From the NCBI RefSeq assembly GCF_001687605.2, contig NZ_CP016539.2, forward strand, positions 1,952,501-2,016,500: a stretch of 64,000 bases of DNA, given 5' to 3'. This stretch comes from Planococcus plakortidis (GTDB taxonomy: Bacteria > Bacillota > Bacilli > Bacillales_A > Planococcaceae). The translations under genes and the position numbers were made by a program. This document shows positions 50,982 through 59,966 of the stretch, piece by piece (the stretch's first letter is position 1; the number at the start of each line of letters is the position of its first letter). A model generated the notes under the pieces. That model was not told the DNA's origin and ran no database searches. It saw nothing but the letters and a program-made list of their open reading frames with translations.

Positions 50982-51485
50982 CTATTGTTGATCGTCGTGA
51001 TAATAATCGGAGATGGCGCCATCGACTTCGACCGTGTCCGGCACACAAAGGAAAATGTCAGTGCCGATGCGCTGGATATCCCCTCCCAGTGCATAGACGG
51101 TGCCGCTCAGGAAATCGATGATCCGAAGGCCCTGGTCCCGTTCGATGCGCTGCAAGTTGACCACGACGGCCTGTTTCGTTTTCAAGCTTTCCGCGATGTC
51201 CTGTGCTTCTGCATAGACACGTGGTTCCGCCAAGCTGACTTTTGATGATGAAGCAGATGCATTCTGCAAATTGACTATATTCTGCACGGTAGGTTCCTCC
51301 AAATTCTCACGGCGTTCTTTCACTGGCTTCGGTGCTTTCGCCACTTTCTTCTGCGGCTGTTCGGCAGCTGCCGGGGCAGGCTTTTCATAGCGCTGCACAG
51401 GGCGCTGCTTGCGTTCCTCCTGGACGGGCTCTTCTTCGTACTCGTCCAGGTAAAAGAAATTCTTGAATTTATCTTTCATGCTCAT
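50982..51485 (-). CDS. sepF: Cell-division protein SepF
   Basis: FtsZ-bundling and membrane-anchoring protein of the divisome. It has 167 residues: an N-terminal amphipathic helix (MKDKFKNFFYLDEYEEE), a variable basic/proline-rich linker, and a C-terminal globular domain with VVVNLQRIERDQGLRIIDFLSG and IQRIGTDIFLCVP. The ATG overlaps the ylmE stop (ATGA). An internal ATG 51479 could be the real start; both are compatible with the ribosome site. Confidence 0.92.
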   Translation of the reverse strand: MSMKDKFKNFFYLDEYEEEPVQEERKQRPVQRYEKPAPAAAEQPQKKVAKAPKPVKERRENLEEPTVQNIVNLQNASASSSKVSLAEPRVYAEAQDIAESLKTKQAVVVNLQRIERDQGLRIIDFLSGTVYALGGDIQRIGTDIFLCVPDTVEVDGAISDYYHDDQQ

Positions 51486-52153
51486 CTTTCCGCCTCACTT
51501 TCCGACCCCACCAATGCGGTCCCGACGCGGACGAATGTCGCGCCTTCTTCAGCCGCAATCAGGTAATCATTCGACATGCCCATCGACAGTTCCGTACAAG
51601 GGGCATGCGCCCATTTCTTGGCTGCAACTTGCAGCTGCAAATCTTTCAAGCCTCTGAATGTAGCTCTTAATAGCGCTTCGTCCTCTGTATTCGGCGCCAT
51701 GGTCATCAAGCCGACCACCTGTATCTTATCAAAATCCTTCAAGGATTCGATAAACGCGGGAACTTCCACAGGAGAAAATCCGCTTTTTGATTCCTCCCCC
51801 GAAACATTGACCTGGACAAAGCACTTGACGGGTTTATCGGCACGTTTCTGGATCTCTTTCGCCAAACTCAGGCGGTCCAGTGAATGGAGGTAATCGATGA
51901 GTCCGATCACTTCTTTGACTTTCCGTGACTGGAGAGAACCGATATAATGCCAACAAACATCCCCTTCAATCGATCCATGCTTCAGCTTAAGGCCTTCAGG
52001 ACGATTTTCGCCGAGATGGCGGATGCCCGCATCGACGGCTTCCTGTGTTCTGTCGATTCCGACTTGTTTGGTGACTGCGACGATTTCAATGCCGCTATGG
52101 ATTCGATTTAATGTATGGGCCATTTCTTCAAATTTCGGTTTAATCGCTTTCAT
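51482..52153 (-). CDS. ylmE: YggS-family pyridoxal phosphate homeostasis protein YlmE
   Basis: PLP-binding single-domain TIM barrel (alanine-racemase N fold) that helps balance PLP levels. It has 223 residues, slightly short at the N-terminus. The PLP lysine lies in AVTKQV (near residue 29). HLGENRPEGL, WHYIGSLQSRKVK and CTELSMGMSNDY are the family motifs. ATG 52153 has a weak ribosome site. The peptidoglycan editing gene ylmD, normally just before it, is absent here. Confidence 0.9.
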   Translation of the reverse strand: MKAIKPKFEEMAHTLNRIHSGIEIVAVTKQVGIDRTQEAVDAGIRHLGENRPEGLKLKHGSIEGDVCWHYIGSLQSRKVKEVIGLIDYLHSLDRLSLAKEIQKRADKPVKCFVQVNVSGEESKSGFSPVEVPAFIESLKDFDKIQVVGLMTMAPNTEDEALLRATFRGLKDLQLQVAAKKWAHAPCTELSMGMSNDYLIAAEEGATFVRVGTALVGSESEAER

Positions 52154-52185
52154 ATGCTCACAACTTTTCTATAGACGTTCACTTT

Positions 52186-52214
52186 ATTGTACCAAGCTGG
52201 AGCTGAATTATCAA
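52186..52214 (-). promoter_or_regulatory. Promoter of ylmE-sepF-ylmG
   Basis: -35 TTGATA (52209-52214), 17-base spacer, -10 TACAAT (52186-52191) on the minus strand, about 33 bases before the ylmE start. Confidence 0.75.
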
Positions 52215-52220
52215 TTCAGC
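52202..52220. repeat. Perfect inverted repeat over the ylmE -35 box
   Basis: GCTGAATT and AATTCAGC, 8 of 8 matching, separated by ATC. The repeat is centred on the -35 box. It is not followed by a T run on either strand, so it is more like an operator than a terminator. The bound factor is unknown. Confidence 0.55.
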
Positions 52221-52316
52221 CTGGCATTAAAACAACAAAGCCGGACAATTTTCAACAAAATTATGAATGGCAGAGGGCAAGTGATTCCGAAACTGGCTTT
52301 TCGCGTCCAAACATAT

Positions 52317-52348
52317 AAAAAAACAGCTGCCGGATCGGCAGCTGTTTT
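52317..52348 (-). terminator. Terminator of ftsA-ftsZ
   Basis: Thirteen-pair stem (52336-52348 with 52320-52332), 3-base loop, T run at 52317-52323, 5 bases after the ftsZ stop codon. Confidence 0.9.
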
Positions 52349-52352
52349 CCTA

Positions 52353-53543
52353 TTAACGGCGCTTTTGTCTGTTGCGCAGGAATGTCGGGATATCCAAAGC
52401 ATCTTCACTTTGCTTATCCTGGCGCTGAGGCTCCTGGTTGTAATAAGGAGCCTGCTCTTCGCGGCGCTGTGACTGTTCTTCGCGGCGTGCTTCACGGATG
52501 GAAGGGGCCGGGTTTTGCTGTTGGATCGATTGGATGCGGTTTGCATTCAATCCGGATCCGCGTGGCGCGCGTCCAGCCGGGTTCAACAATTCTTCGTTAA
52601 AGCCGGTAGCGATGACCGTGACAACGATTTCGTCTTTCAAGTTGTCATTGATGACGGAACCGAAGATCATGTTCACTTCTTCATCCGATGCTGACGCGAC
52701 GATATCGGCAGCTTCCTGTACCTCATACAGGCTCAAGTTCGATCCGCCTGTAATGTTCATGAGGACACCTTTTGCCCCATCGACAGATACTTCAAGCAAC
52801 GGGCTCGATACTGCTTTTTTCGCAGCTTCAGCAGCACGGTTCTCTCCTGAAGAGACACCGATACCCATGAGTGCAGAGCCTTTGTTGGACATGATCGTTT
52901 TCACATCGGCAAAGTCAAGGTTGATAAGACCAGGAACTGCGATCAAATCAGAGATGCCTTGTACACCTTGGCGAAGAACATTATCCGCTTCACGGAATGC
53001 TTCTAGCATCGGCGTATTTTTGTCTACGATTTCAAGTAGGCGGTCGTTCGGGATAACGATCAATGTATCGACTGACTCTTTCATCGTTGCGATTCCGCCG
53101 ATAGCCTGAGTTGAGCGCTTGCGCCCTTCGAATGTGAACGGGCGAGTAACGACGCCCACTGTCAAAGCGCCAAGTTCTTTGGCGATGCCTGCGATGACAG
53201 GTGCAGCACCCGTACCAGTGCCTCCGCCCATACCGGCAGTGACGAAGACCATATCGGCTCCGCGCAAAGCTTCTTCTATCTGTTCTTTGCTTTCTTCTGC
53301 TGCTTTTTTCCCGACATCCGGGTTAGCGCCAGCGCCAAGGCCGCGCGTCAATTTTCCGCCGATTTGCAGGCGTGTTTCCGCTTTCGAAAGGTTCAAGGCT
53401 TGCGCATCTGTGTTGACAGCGATGAATTCCACCCCTTGAACTCCATGTTCGATCATCCGGTTGACTGCGTTGTTTCCGCCGCCACCGACACCAATGACTT
53501 TAATTACGGCTAATGCATCGATATTTGTATCAAATTCCAACAT
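52353..53543 (-). CDS. ftsZ: Cell-division GTPase FtsZ
   Basis: Tubulin-like GTPase that polymerises into the Z ring. It has 396 residues. The GTP signature [16 protein letters not shown], the T7 synergy loop with [11 protein letters not shown], and the C-terminal partner-binding peptide [14 protein letters not shown] (binds FtsA/SepF) are present, with a variable glutamine-rich linker before it. ATG 53543 follows AGGAGG. The terminator after it ends the dcw cluster. Confidence 0.98.
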   Translation of the reverse strand: MLEFDTNIDALAVIKVIGVGGGGNNAVNRMIEHGVQGVEFIAVNTDAQALNLSKAETRLQIGGKLTRGLGAGANPDVGKKAAEESKEQIEEALRGADMVFVTAGMGGGTGTGAAPVIAGIAKELGALTVGVVTRPFTFEGRKRSTQAIGGIATMKESVDTLIVIPNDRLLEIVDKNTPMLEAFREADNVLRQGVQGISDLIAVPGLINLDFADVKTIMSNKGSALMGIGVSSGENRAAEAAKKAVSSPLLEVSVDGAKGVLMNITGGSNLSLYEVQEAADIVASASDEEVNMIFGSVINDNLKDEIVVTVIATGFNEELLNPAGRAPRGSGLNANRIQSIQQQNPAPSIREARREEQSQRREEQAPYYNQEPQRQDKQSEDALDIPTFLRNRQKRR

Positions 53544-53601
53544 TCTTTTTTCCTCCTAAGATTGCTCAGCTTTTGAACATAAGCCGGACACAATGATGAT
53601 T

Positions 53602-54891
53602 TTATTCAAAAAAACGATCAAACATTTTTTTGGCTTTGCTTACGACACCTTCGTTATCCTGTTTCGGTTGTTTCGGCTGCTTTTGCTTTTTCGGCTGCTG
53701 CTCCACATACTCAGGTTTCTGCGAATGTGTCGCTGCTGAACTATGGCCGACGTTTCCGTAGAACAAATCTTCTGCGTAAGCGTATTGGATCAATCCGACC
53801 GCTGTTGTGTACTGCGGCTCGCGAACTCCGATGAATTCAGGCGTGAACAAGCGCACCCGCGTTTGGAGAATGCTTCTAGCCAGCTCTGGAAGGCCGTCCA
53901 TTTTGGCCATTCCGCCTGTCAATACGACACCACCAGGCAGCTCATCGACGCCGAGGCGGTACAACTCATCTAAAATCAATTCGAAAAGTTCTTCCATGCG
54001 AACTCCGATTATTTCAGATATGTATTTTTGGCTGTATTGTTCTCTTGAATCCGAACCGATTACCGGCACTTCGAACACTTCTTCTTCAGAAGCATCATCA
54101 AAGAATGCGTGGCCGTGCTCAAGCTTGATTTTTTCAGCTTGCTCCGTCGGGGTTTTCAAAACGATCGACAAATCTTTCGTTACATGGTCGCCCCCGACTG
54201 GAATGACGGATGCTGCACGCAGGTGGCCATCGCGGAATACTGCGATGGAAGTCGAACCTCCACCGATATCGATACAGGCCGTTCCGTGGTTTTTTTCATC
54301 TTCTGTTAATGCGTAGCTTCCGGCTACGAGCGGCTGCACATAGATCTCGCGGATTTCAAGGCCGGCACGTTCAACGCAGCGCAACACATTGTGCAAGACC
54401 GTTTTCGAAGTCGTCACCATTGTACCATCCATTTCAAGTCGGATGCCGATCATGCCCCTTGGATCTTTGATCTCGCCCAAGTGGTCGACAACATATTCTT
54501 CAGGAATGATATTGACCAGCTCACGTTCTGGCGGGATCGACATCACTTGTGCCGCTTCCAAAACGCGTTCCAGATCCTCATCTGTAATTTCACGGTTCTC
54601 GCTGTTCACTGCAACGATGCCCTTAACCGGCTGCAATGCCACCTGGTTGGCCGGGATGCCCAGCACCACTTCGTGTATTTCCTTGCCGATCATGCGCTCT
54701 GCTTGGTCGACGGCTTTTTTAATGGACTGGACAGTTGCATCTATATCAACAATCGCACCTTTTTTGATTCCATTAGATTTGACGTTGCCCACGCCGATGA
54801 CGTGCAACGATTTATTGGTCATTTCCCCGATCAATACTTTGACGGAGGAAGACCCGATATCCAAACTTACATATAATTCTGATTGACTCAA
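53602..54891 (-). CDS. ftsA: Cell-division actin-like ATPase FtsA
   Basis: Actin-fold protein that tethers FtsZ to the membrane. It has 429 residues: phosphate loop SLDIGSSSVKVLIGE, nucleotide-binding ACIDIGGGSTSIAV, GVVLTGGMAKMDGL, and a C-terminal amphipathic membrane helix ending KAKKMFDRFFE. The start is TTG 54891 about 9 bases past AAGGAGG; no ATG is nearby. Confidence 0.97.
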   Translation of the reverse strand: MSQSELYVSLDIGSSSVKVLIGEMTNKSLHVIGVGNVKSNGIKKGAIVDIDATVQSIKKAVDQAERMIGKEIHEVVLGIPANQVALQPVKGIVAVNSENREITDEDLERVLEAAQVMSIPPERELVNIIPEEYVVDHLGEIKDPRGMIGIRLEMDGTMVTTSKTVLHNVLRCVERAGLEIREIYVQPLVAGSYALTEDEKNHGTACIDIGGGSTSIAVFRDGHLRAASVIPVGGDHVTKDLSIVLKTPTEQAEKIKLEHGHAFFDDASEEEVFEVPVIGSDSREQYSQKYISEIIGVRMEELFELILDELYRLGVDELPGGVVLTGGMAKMDGLPELARSILQTRVRLFTPEFIGVREPQYTTAVGLIQYAYAEDLFYGNVGHSSAATHSQKPEYVEQQPKKQKQPKQPKQDNEGVVSKAKKMFDRFFE

Positions 54892-54927
54892 CTCGTGGCA
54901 CCTCCTTATAAAACTTCTCTACATTAC

Positions 54928-54957
54928 ATTCTATTGTAAAATACACACCTTGTCTAA
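54928..54957 (-). promoter_or_regulatory. Possible promoter of ftsA-ftsZ
   Basis: -35 TTAGAC (54952-54957), 18-base spacer, -10 TAGAAT (54928-54933), in the short gap between sbp and ftsA. Confidence 0.5.
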
Positions 54958-54995
54958 GTAAAATAGCGAAACTTAGAAAATTTTCCTGCAATTCG

Positions 54996-55358
54996 TCAAT
55001 TTGCCTCACCAAGCTTCTTTTTTTCGGCCCATTTCGTAAGCAGAATGCGGCGGATCACCGCAATATTCTGGAATAGCCGGACGCCGAACGCGAAAATGGC
55101 TGCCAAATACAAATCTACACCTAAATGGACTCCGAGAAAAGCAAGGCCTGCAGCAAGCATAATATTGAAGAAAAAGCCCGATACGAAGACTTTATCGTCG
55201 TATACCTGCTGTAAATGGGCCCGTATGCCCCCGAAGAGTGTATCCAAGGAAGCCAGCACTGCTATCGACAAATAACTGGCGTATTCAGGCGGTATTCGGA
55301 TATCCGTCAGCAAGCCGAGCGAAACGCCCAGCAGCAATCCAAGAATCGAGATCCACAT
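54996..55358 (-). CDS. sbp: Small basic protein Sbp (DUF1290)
   Basis: Small membrane protein (120 residues) with three or four hydrophobic segments and a basic C-terminus (LLTKWAEKKKLGEAN). Conserved between divIB/ylxX and ftsA in Bacillales; function not known. The family pattern IRIPPEYASYLSIAVLASLDT is clear. ATG 55358 follows GGGGGA, 2 bases after the ylxX stop. Confidence 0.85.
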   Translation of the reverse strand: MWISILGLLLGVSLGLLTDIRIPPEYASYLSIAVLASLDTLFGGIRAHLQQVYDDKVFVSGFFFNIMLAAGLAFLGVHLGVDLYLAAIFAFGVRLFQNIAVIRRILLTKWAEKKKLGEAN

Positions 55359-55360
55359 GC

Positions 55361-56077
55361 CTATTCCCCCTCTCCAGCTTCAAGATGTTCCATGCTGATC
55401 TCTTCATCAAAAGCCGGCAGCTCCAAATCTTCTTGTGGCTCCGAAATGGCTATCGTCAAATCGTCTATGTAAAAATCGTCATGAATCGCGGATGCCGTCA
55501 AATAACTGGAAAGCTTTCGCGCTTCTTCCATGCTTTCTGCCGTGATGCCGATCGTGAACGGAGGTGTGGAAATGGGGTCCGCGTTCACCGTCGTGTAGCC
55601 ATTGATATCGCGTATTGCCGTCGTATTGATGACACGCTCCCCAGCGATCGATAGTTCGATACTTTCGAAGCGGTTGATTTCATTCACTAAGCGGATCAAC
55701 AAATCCGGCGGGATTTCCGTTATTTCGGTTCCGAGCGCAACCGCTTCAAGCGAAGGGCTGATCTCGAGTTCGACTCCCGGCCCCCTGATTTGCGTAAGGC
55801 CGGCTGCGACACGCAAATCTTCGACCGTTTCCTTCAAGATGGCTTCAGGGTCTTGAGTCGCTTTATCGCTATACTTGCCAAGTGTATCATCCAGCAAACT
55901 GATTTCCGACAGCAATTCTGAATGCACTTGCTTTTCACGCGATAATTGCTGGCGGATTTCCCATGTATCACGGGAGTCCCGGCTATCCTCCATGTTCACT
56001 GTATTGTATTGTGTGGCACTCATAAAACCGATGACAAAAAGAATGACCGTAAAACGGCCAGTGATGCGTTTTTTCAT
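55361..56077 (-). CDS. ylxX: DUF881 family protein YlxX
   Basis: Single-pass membrane protein of 238 residues: a membrane helix (about 8-22), a coiled coil, then the extracellular DUF881 domain with GPGVELEISPS and LVNEINRFESIELSIAGERVINTTAI. It is a tandem paralogue of ylxW, with a start overlapping the ylxW stop (ATGA). The role is unknown; the position beside division genes suggests work at the envelope. Confidence 0.85.
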   Translation of the reverse strand: MKKRITGRFTVILFVIGFMSATQYNTVNMEDSRDSRDTWEIRQQLSREKQVHSELLSEISLLDDTLGKYSDKATQDPEAILKETVEDLRVAAGLTQIRGPGVELEISPSLEAVALGTEITEIPPDLLIRLVNEINRFESIELSIAGERVINTTAIRDINGYTTVNADPISTPPFTIGITAESMEEARKLSSYLTASAIHDDFYIDDLTIAISEPQEDLELPAFDEEISMEHLEAGEGE

Positions 56078-56811
56078 CGTGATCCCCCTGTATCCAATTC
56101 CGACAACAATGCCGGCATACGGATGGATTGTCCCGAATCGAGCGTGATAATGATGTTATCGTTGACGAGCTGGTCCTGGACGCCCCCCGGCAATTCCATG
56201 GAGGCAGTCAAAACTTCAGGGCTTCCGATCGCTTCGATGGTAAAAGGCGCAGGGTGCTGTATCCCATCCACTGTTATGACAGGGCCTGTACAGACAATAT
56301 GGGAATTGCCATGAATCCGCTGCCCATTTACGGCAATCGCCTCGGCTCCGGAAATATAAAGTTCGTTGATGACTTGAAACACATGGCTTTCATGGACTAT
56401 ATAATCATTCGGGTTAACGTGATCAGCTGTGTAATCGCCATCCTCAAGAGTCACTTTCAAGCCTTTCCCCATAACCGGAACAAGCCCGAGGAAGCGTCTT
56501 AATTCTTCTGCCTCCCGGGCGTATTCCGTATAGTTTTCCTCGCCGTCCACCACGGACCGTTCGAATTCCTGAACGGCTTTTTGCTTGTCTCCCAGCTCTT
56601 CCCGCAATTCCTTATTGCGTTCCTGCTGCTCGATCAATTCTTTCCGGTATTGTTCTTTTTGTTCAAAAAAGCTGGCTCCCGTAAAATCACTTTCCGCTTC
56701 CCGCTGGTTCGACAAACTATAGGAATAGGCCATGATGAAGCCGAGCACCAAGAAGACCAGTGAAAAGATGATTGACTTGCTTATGCTTTTGCGGTCATTC
56801 TTCTTCGGCAT
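56074..56811 (-). CDS. ylxW: DUF881 family protein YlxW
   Basis: Paralogue of ylxX (245 residues) with a membrane helix (about 15-36), a glutamate-rich coiled coil (about 50-90) and an extracellular DUF881 domain with GLKVTLEDGDY, NELYISGAEAIAVNGQRI and SHIVCTGPVITVDG. ATG 56811 follows GAGG by 9 bases. It overlaps the divIB end by 17 bases. Function unknown. Confidence 0.85.
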   Translation of the reverse strand: MPKKNDRKSISKSIIFSLVFLVLGFIMAYSYSLSNQREAESDFTGASFFEQKEQYRKELIEQQERNKELREELGDKQKAVQEFERSVVDGEENYTEYAREAEELRRFLGLVPVMGKGLKVTLEDGDYTADHVNPNDYIVHESHVFQVINELYISGAEAIAVNGQRIHGNSHIVCTGPVITVDGIQHPAPFTIEAIGSPEVLTASMELPGGVQDQLVNDNIIITLDSGQSIRMPALLSELDTGGSR

Positions 56812-57577
56812 TTTCAAGTTCCTCACCCGCTTCCGCCAAACCGAACACATCGTTATAGGAGCGGAAATAGATCCCGACCTCCATGTCGATGATGCCTTTC
56901 CGGTCTTCCAATTGGGCTGTGACAGAAGGATAGTAATTTATCTTCTCTGCCATGGTCGATAGAATCGCCTTGATTTCGTTTCCGTCATTCATGTAGATCG
57001 TGATGTAATCCGCGCGTTCCTGTTCCGTATCCAAAATAACTTGTGAGATGAGATTCTGGACTTCCGGATCGGTTTTGACCAATTCCTCGATCAGCGCTTC
57101 CCGTTTCGCCTCATCTTCGAAATTCGAAAAGATGGGGCCTTCCACGATACTGATTGGCTGGTTGAGCACCACGCCATTCGACAGGACCACCTGGTAGCTA
57201 TTACCTTGGTCCAAATAACCCATTTCTACGAACTCCTCGATTTCAATTTCAACGGAGGTCAACCATTTCTTTTCGACAGTGGCAGATTTGACCCATTCAA
57301 GCGATTCAATTTCTTGCTCGATCTCCCCGCTGTCGAATGACCACATCGAATCCCCAACCGCCAAGGTGCTTGCTTGCCTATAGCTCTCTCCATCGAATAA
57401 CTCAGCACCTGTGACTTTGATGTCACGGATTTCGCTATAAGTAGACTGGCTGTATAAAAGAATGAACAACAACGAAACGAAAACGGTCAATAAAGCTGCA
57501 AACTTGCGGTTCGACCTTTTCCTGCGCCGCTCCCGGAGCGTTGGTATGCGTTCTTCGATGTCTATAACTTTGTCCAT
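56795..57577 (-). CDS. divIB: Cell-division protein DivIB/FtsQ
   Basis: Bitopic membrane protein of the divisome that complexes with FtsL and DivIC. It has 260 residues: a basic cytoplasmic tail (RERRRKRSNRK), one helix (about 26-44), a POTRA domain (IRDIKVTGAELFDGESY) and the beta domain (GYLDQGNSYQVVLSNG). The C-terminus is acidic. It follows murD by 18 bases. Confidence 0.92.
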   Translation of the reverse strand: MDKVIDIEERIPTLRERRRKRSNRKFAALLTVFVSLLFILLYSQSTYSEIRDIKVTGAELFDGESYRQASTLAVGDSMWSFDSGEIEQEIESLEWVKSATVEKKWLTSVEIEIEEFVEMGYLDQGNSYQVVLSNGVVLNQPISIVEGPIFSNFEDEAKREALIEELVKTDPEVQNLISQVILDTEQERADYITIYMNDGNEIKAILSTMAEKINYYPSVTAQLEDRKGIIDMEVGIYFRSYNDVFGLAEAGEELENAEEE

Positions 57578-57595
57578 ATCCGCCGCTCCTTCGCC

Positions 57596-58960
57596 TTATT
57601 CGTTCGCTTCCGTATATTTTCGTACTGCTTCGATAAACGCATCGCCACGGACTTCGAAACTTTCGTATTGATCCCAGCTCGCACAAGCAGGAGACAACAG
57701 GATCGTATCTTCCGGCTCCGAATTGCTGACCGCTTTTTCGACAGCATCGTCCATCAAGCCTGCCTTGATGACTGTCGGAACACGGCAGCTATTTGCAAAT
57801 TCAACAAAACGGTCCGCCGTCTCGCCGAAAGTGACGAGGACTTTCACCCGGCCCATGTATGGCCGCAATTCCTCCAGCGAATGCTGGCGTTCCAATCCGC
57901 CGGCGAGCAATACGATATTGTCGCTGAATGCTTCAAGCGCACTTTTGGTGGCAAGGGCATTCGTCGCCTTTGAATCGTTATAGAAGCGCCGCCCCTGCCA
58001 TTCTCCCACATATTGGGAACGATGCTTGACCCCTGTGAAAGAAGTCAGCACGCGGATGATCGTTTCTTTCGTTCCTCCCGAAAGAAGCGCTGCCGCAGTG
58101 GCGGACAGGATGTTCTCGAGATTGTGTTCCCCCGCGAGCATGATCCGCTTGCGTTCAATCAGCGCTTCGCCCTGCCAGTATATATACTCGCCGTCCGCAC
58201 TGATGCTTTTCTCTGTACGGCCTTTCAAGGTGAAAGGGATGCCTTGTGCTTTGACTGTTTTGGCATGGTCAACGAGCATTTGCTGGTCGGCATTATAGAT
58301 GAAATAATCTTCACTGGTCTGGTTTGCCGTGATTTTCTTTTTCGATCCGATATAATCTTCCAGCGATCCGTGATAATCGAGATGCGCTTCATATAGATTG
58401 GTGATGATTGAGATATGCGGGCGGAAAGATTCCGTCCCTTTTAACTGGAAGGAAGAAAGCTCTGTGACGATGACCTGGTCAGCATTCGCTTTTTCCGCCA
58501 CTCCGCTTGCCACCGTGCCGATATTCCCTGCGATAAGCGGTGACTTGCCATCCTGATTGAGCATATGGAACAAGAGCGTCGTTGTCGTGGTTTTCCCGTT
58601 CGATCCGGTGATGCCGATAAACGGCGCTTCGCTGATGAGGTAGGCTAGTTCGATTTCCGTCCAGACGGGGATGCCTTTTTCCAAGGCTTTCTGAATCAGC
58701 GTATTACGGTAAGGGATTCCTGGATTCTTGATGACCAATTCAAAGCCTTCGTCCAATAAATCTTCAGGGTGGCGGCCGCAGATGACGGTGACCCCCAGAT
58801 TCAACAGCTCCTGGGCTTCAGGGTTTTCTTCGAACGGCTTGGAATCATTGACTGTTACGAATGCTCCCAGTTTATGTAAAAGGCGGGCAGCCGTAAAGCC
58901 ACTTTTCGCCAATCCGAGAACGAGCACTTTCTTTTGATGCAATTGCGGCAAAGCTTTCAT
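57596..58960 (-). CDS. murD: UDP-N-acetylmuramoylalanine--D-glutamate ligase
   Basis: Adds D-glutamate to UDP-MurNAc-L-Ala in the cytoplasm. It has 454 residues: N-terminal Rossmann domain (VLVLGLAKSGFTAARLL), ATP site GITGSNGKTTTTTL, and C-terminal Mur ligase domain with the SPACASWDQYESFEVRGD motif. ATG 58960 directly abuts the mraY stop (GGAGG upstream). In B. subtilis spoVE, murG and murB follow here; in this window divIB follows directly. Confidence 0.96.
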   Translation of the reverse strand: MKALPQLHQKKVLVLGLAKSGFTAARLLHKLGAFVTVNDSKPFEENPEAQELLNLGVTVICGRHPEDLLDEGFELVIKNPGIPYRNTLIQKALEKGIPVWTEIELAYLISEAPFIGITGSNGKTTTTTLLFHMLNQDGKSPLIAGNIGTVASGVAEKANADQVIVTELSSFQLKGTESFRPHISIITNLYEAHLDYHGSLEDYIGSKKKITANQTSEDYFIYNADQQMLVDHAKTVKAQGIPFTLKGRTEKSISADGEYIYWQGEALIERKRIMLAGEHNLENILSATAAALLSGGTKETIIRVLTSFTGVKHRSQYVGEWQGRRFYNDSKATNALATKSALEAFSDNIVLLAGGLERQHSLEELRPYMGRVKVLVTFGETADRFVEFANSCRVPTVIKAGLMDDAVEKAVSNSEPEDTILLSPACASWDQYESFEVRGDAFIEAVRKYTEANE

Positions 58961-59929
58961 TTACATAACCTCCAATAGAACGGCAATGGCGGCGCTGATG
59001 AGTCCGACACCCCAAAAGACGGTGACCACTTTCCATTCAGACCAGCCACTCAACTCAAAATGGTGATGGATCGGGCTCATTTTGAAAATGCGTTTTTTTC
59101 GTAGTTTAAAGCTTCCGACCTGCAGGATGACCGAAGCGGTTTCGATGACGAAAACCAACCCGATCAAGAGCAGAAGCAGTTCCTGTTTCAATAGGATCGA
59201 AACCATGGCAAGTGCTCCTCCAAGGGCTAACGACCCCGTATCGCCCATGAACACTTTTGCGGGATATTTGTTGAAGACGAGGAATCCAAGCAACCCGCCT
59301 GCTACGGCAAACGTGAACAAGGCGATTCCGGTTTCCTGCTGGATGATCGCCAGGATGCCGAACGCGGCAAAAGCGATGGAGGCTGTTCCTGCGACCAATC
59401 CGTCCAGCCCGTCCGTCAAGTTGACGGCGTTAGAGAAGCCGACCAGCCAGAACACGATGAACAAGACGTATATCCATCCGAGTTCGATGGAGGCATCTGT
59501 AAACGGAATGCCAAGCGCTGTATCGAAACCGTTTGCGCGCAGCAAGAAGAATGACAAGACGGCGATGACGATCTGTCCCAGCAATTTCTGGAGAGAAGTC
59601 AGCCCAAGGTTACGCTTCAGCACCACTTTGATGAAGTCATCCAAAAATCCGATCAACCCGTAACCGAATAGGACGATCAGCAAAATGACCACTTGGGTCG
59701 TCAATTCCCCGTTAAATGCAGCTACCAATAGGACCGTCAGGATGATGGAAATGAGGAACACCAGTCCGCCCATCGTCGGGGTTCCTGTTTTTTTCAAATG
59801 CGATTCCGGGCCTTCCTCGCGAATGCTTTGCCCGAATTTCATGCGTTTCAATAGCGGGATGAAGACCGGCATCAATGCGACAGTCATGATCAATGCGATC
59901 CCAAAACCAAATATATTTATACCTACCAT
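58961..59929 (-). CDS. mraY: Phospho-N-acetylmuramoyl-pentapeptide transferase MraY
   Basis: Membrane enzyme forming lipid I from UDP-MurNAc-pentapeptide and undecaprenyl phosphate. It has 322 residues and about ten helices. The conserved cytoplasmic motifs [23 protein letters not shown] and the [11 protein letters not shown] loop are present. ATG 59929 follows AAAGGAG. It comes directly after pbpB; murE is missing from between them. Confidence 0.96.
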   Translation of the reverse strand: MVGINIFGFGIALIMTVALMPVFIPLLKRMKFGQSIREEGPESHLKKTGTPTMGGLVFLISIILTVLLVAAFNGELTTQVVILLIVLFGYGLIGFLDDFIKVVLKRNLGLTSLQKLLGQIVIAVLSFFLLRANGFDTALGIPFTDASIELGWIYVLFIVFWLVGFSNAVNLTDGLDGLVAGTASIAFAAFGILAIIQQETGIALFTFAVAGGLLGFLVFNKYPAKVFMGDTGSLALGGALAMVSILLKQELLLLLIGLVFVIETASVILQVGSFKLRKKRIFKMSPIHHHFELSGWSEWKVVTVFWGVGLISAAIAVLLEVM

Positions 59930-59966
59930 TAATAGAGCTCCTTTAAAGACGAGTACACTCGTTCAT

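Noticed and set aside
54924-54939. Short inverted repeat TTACA/TGTAA around the ftsA -10 box
   Set aside because: Only 5-bp arms in an AT-rich promoter; easily due to chance.
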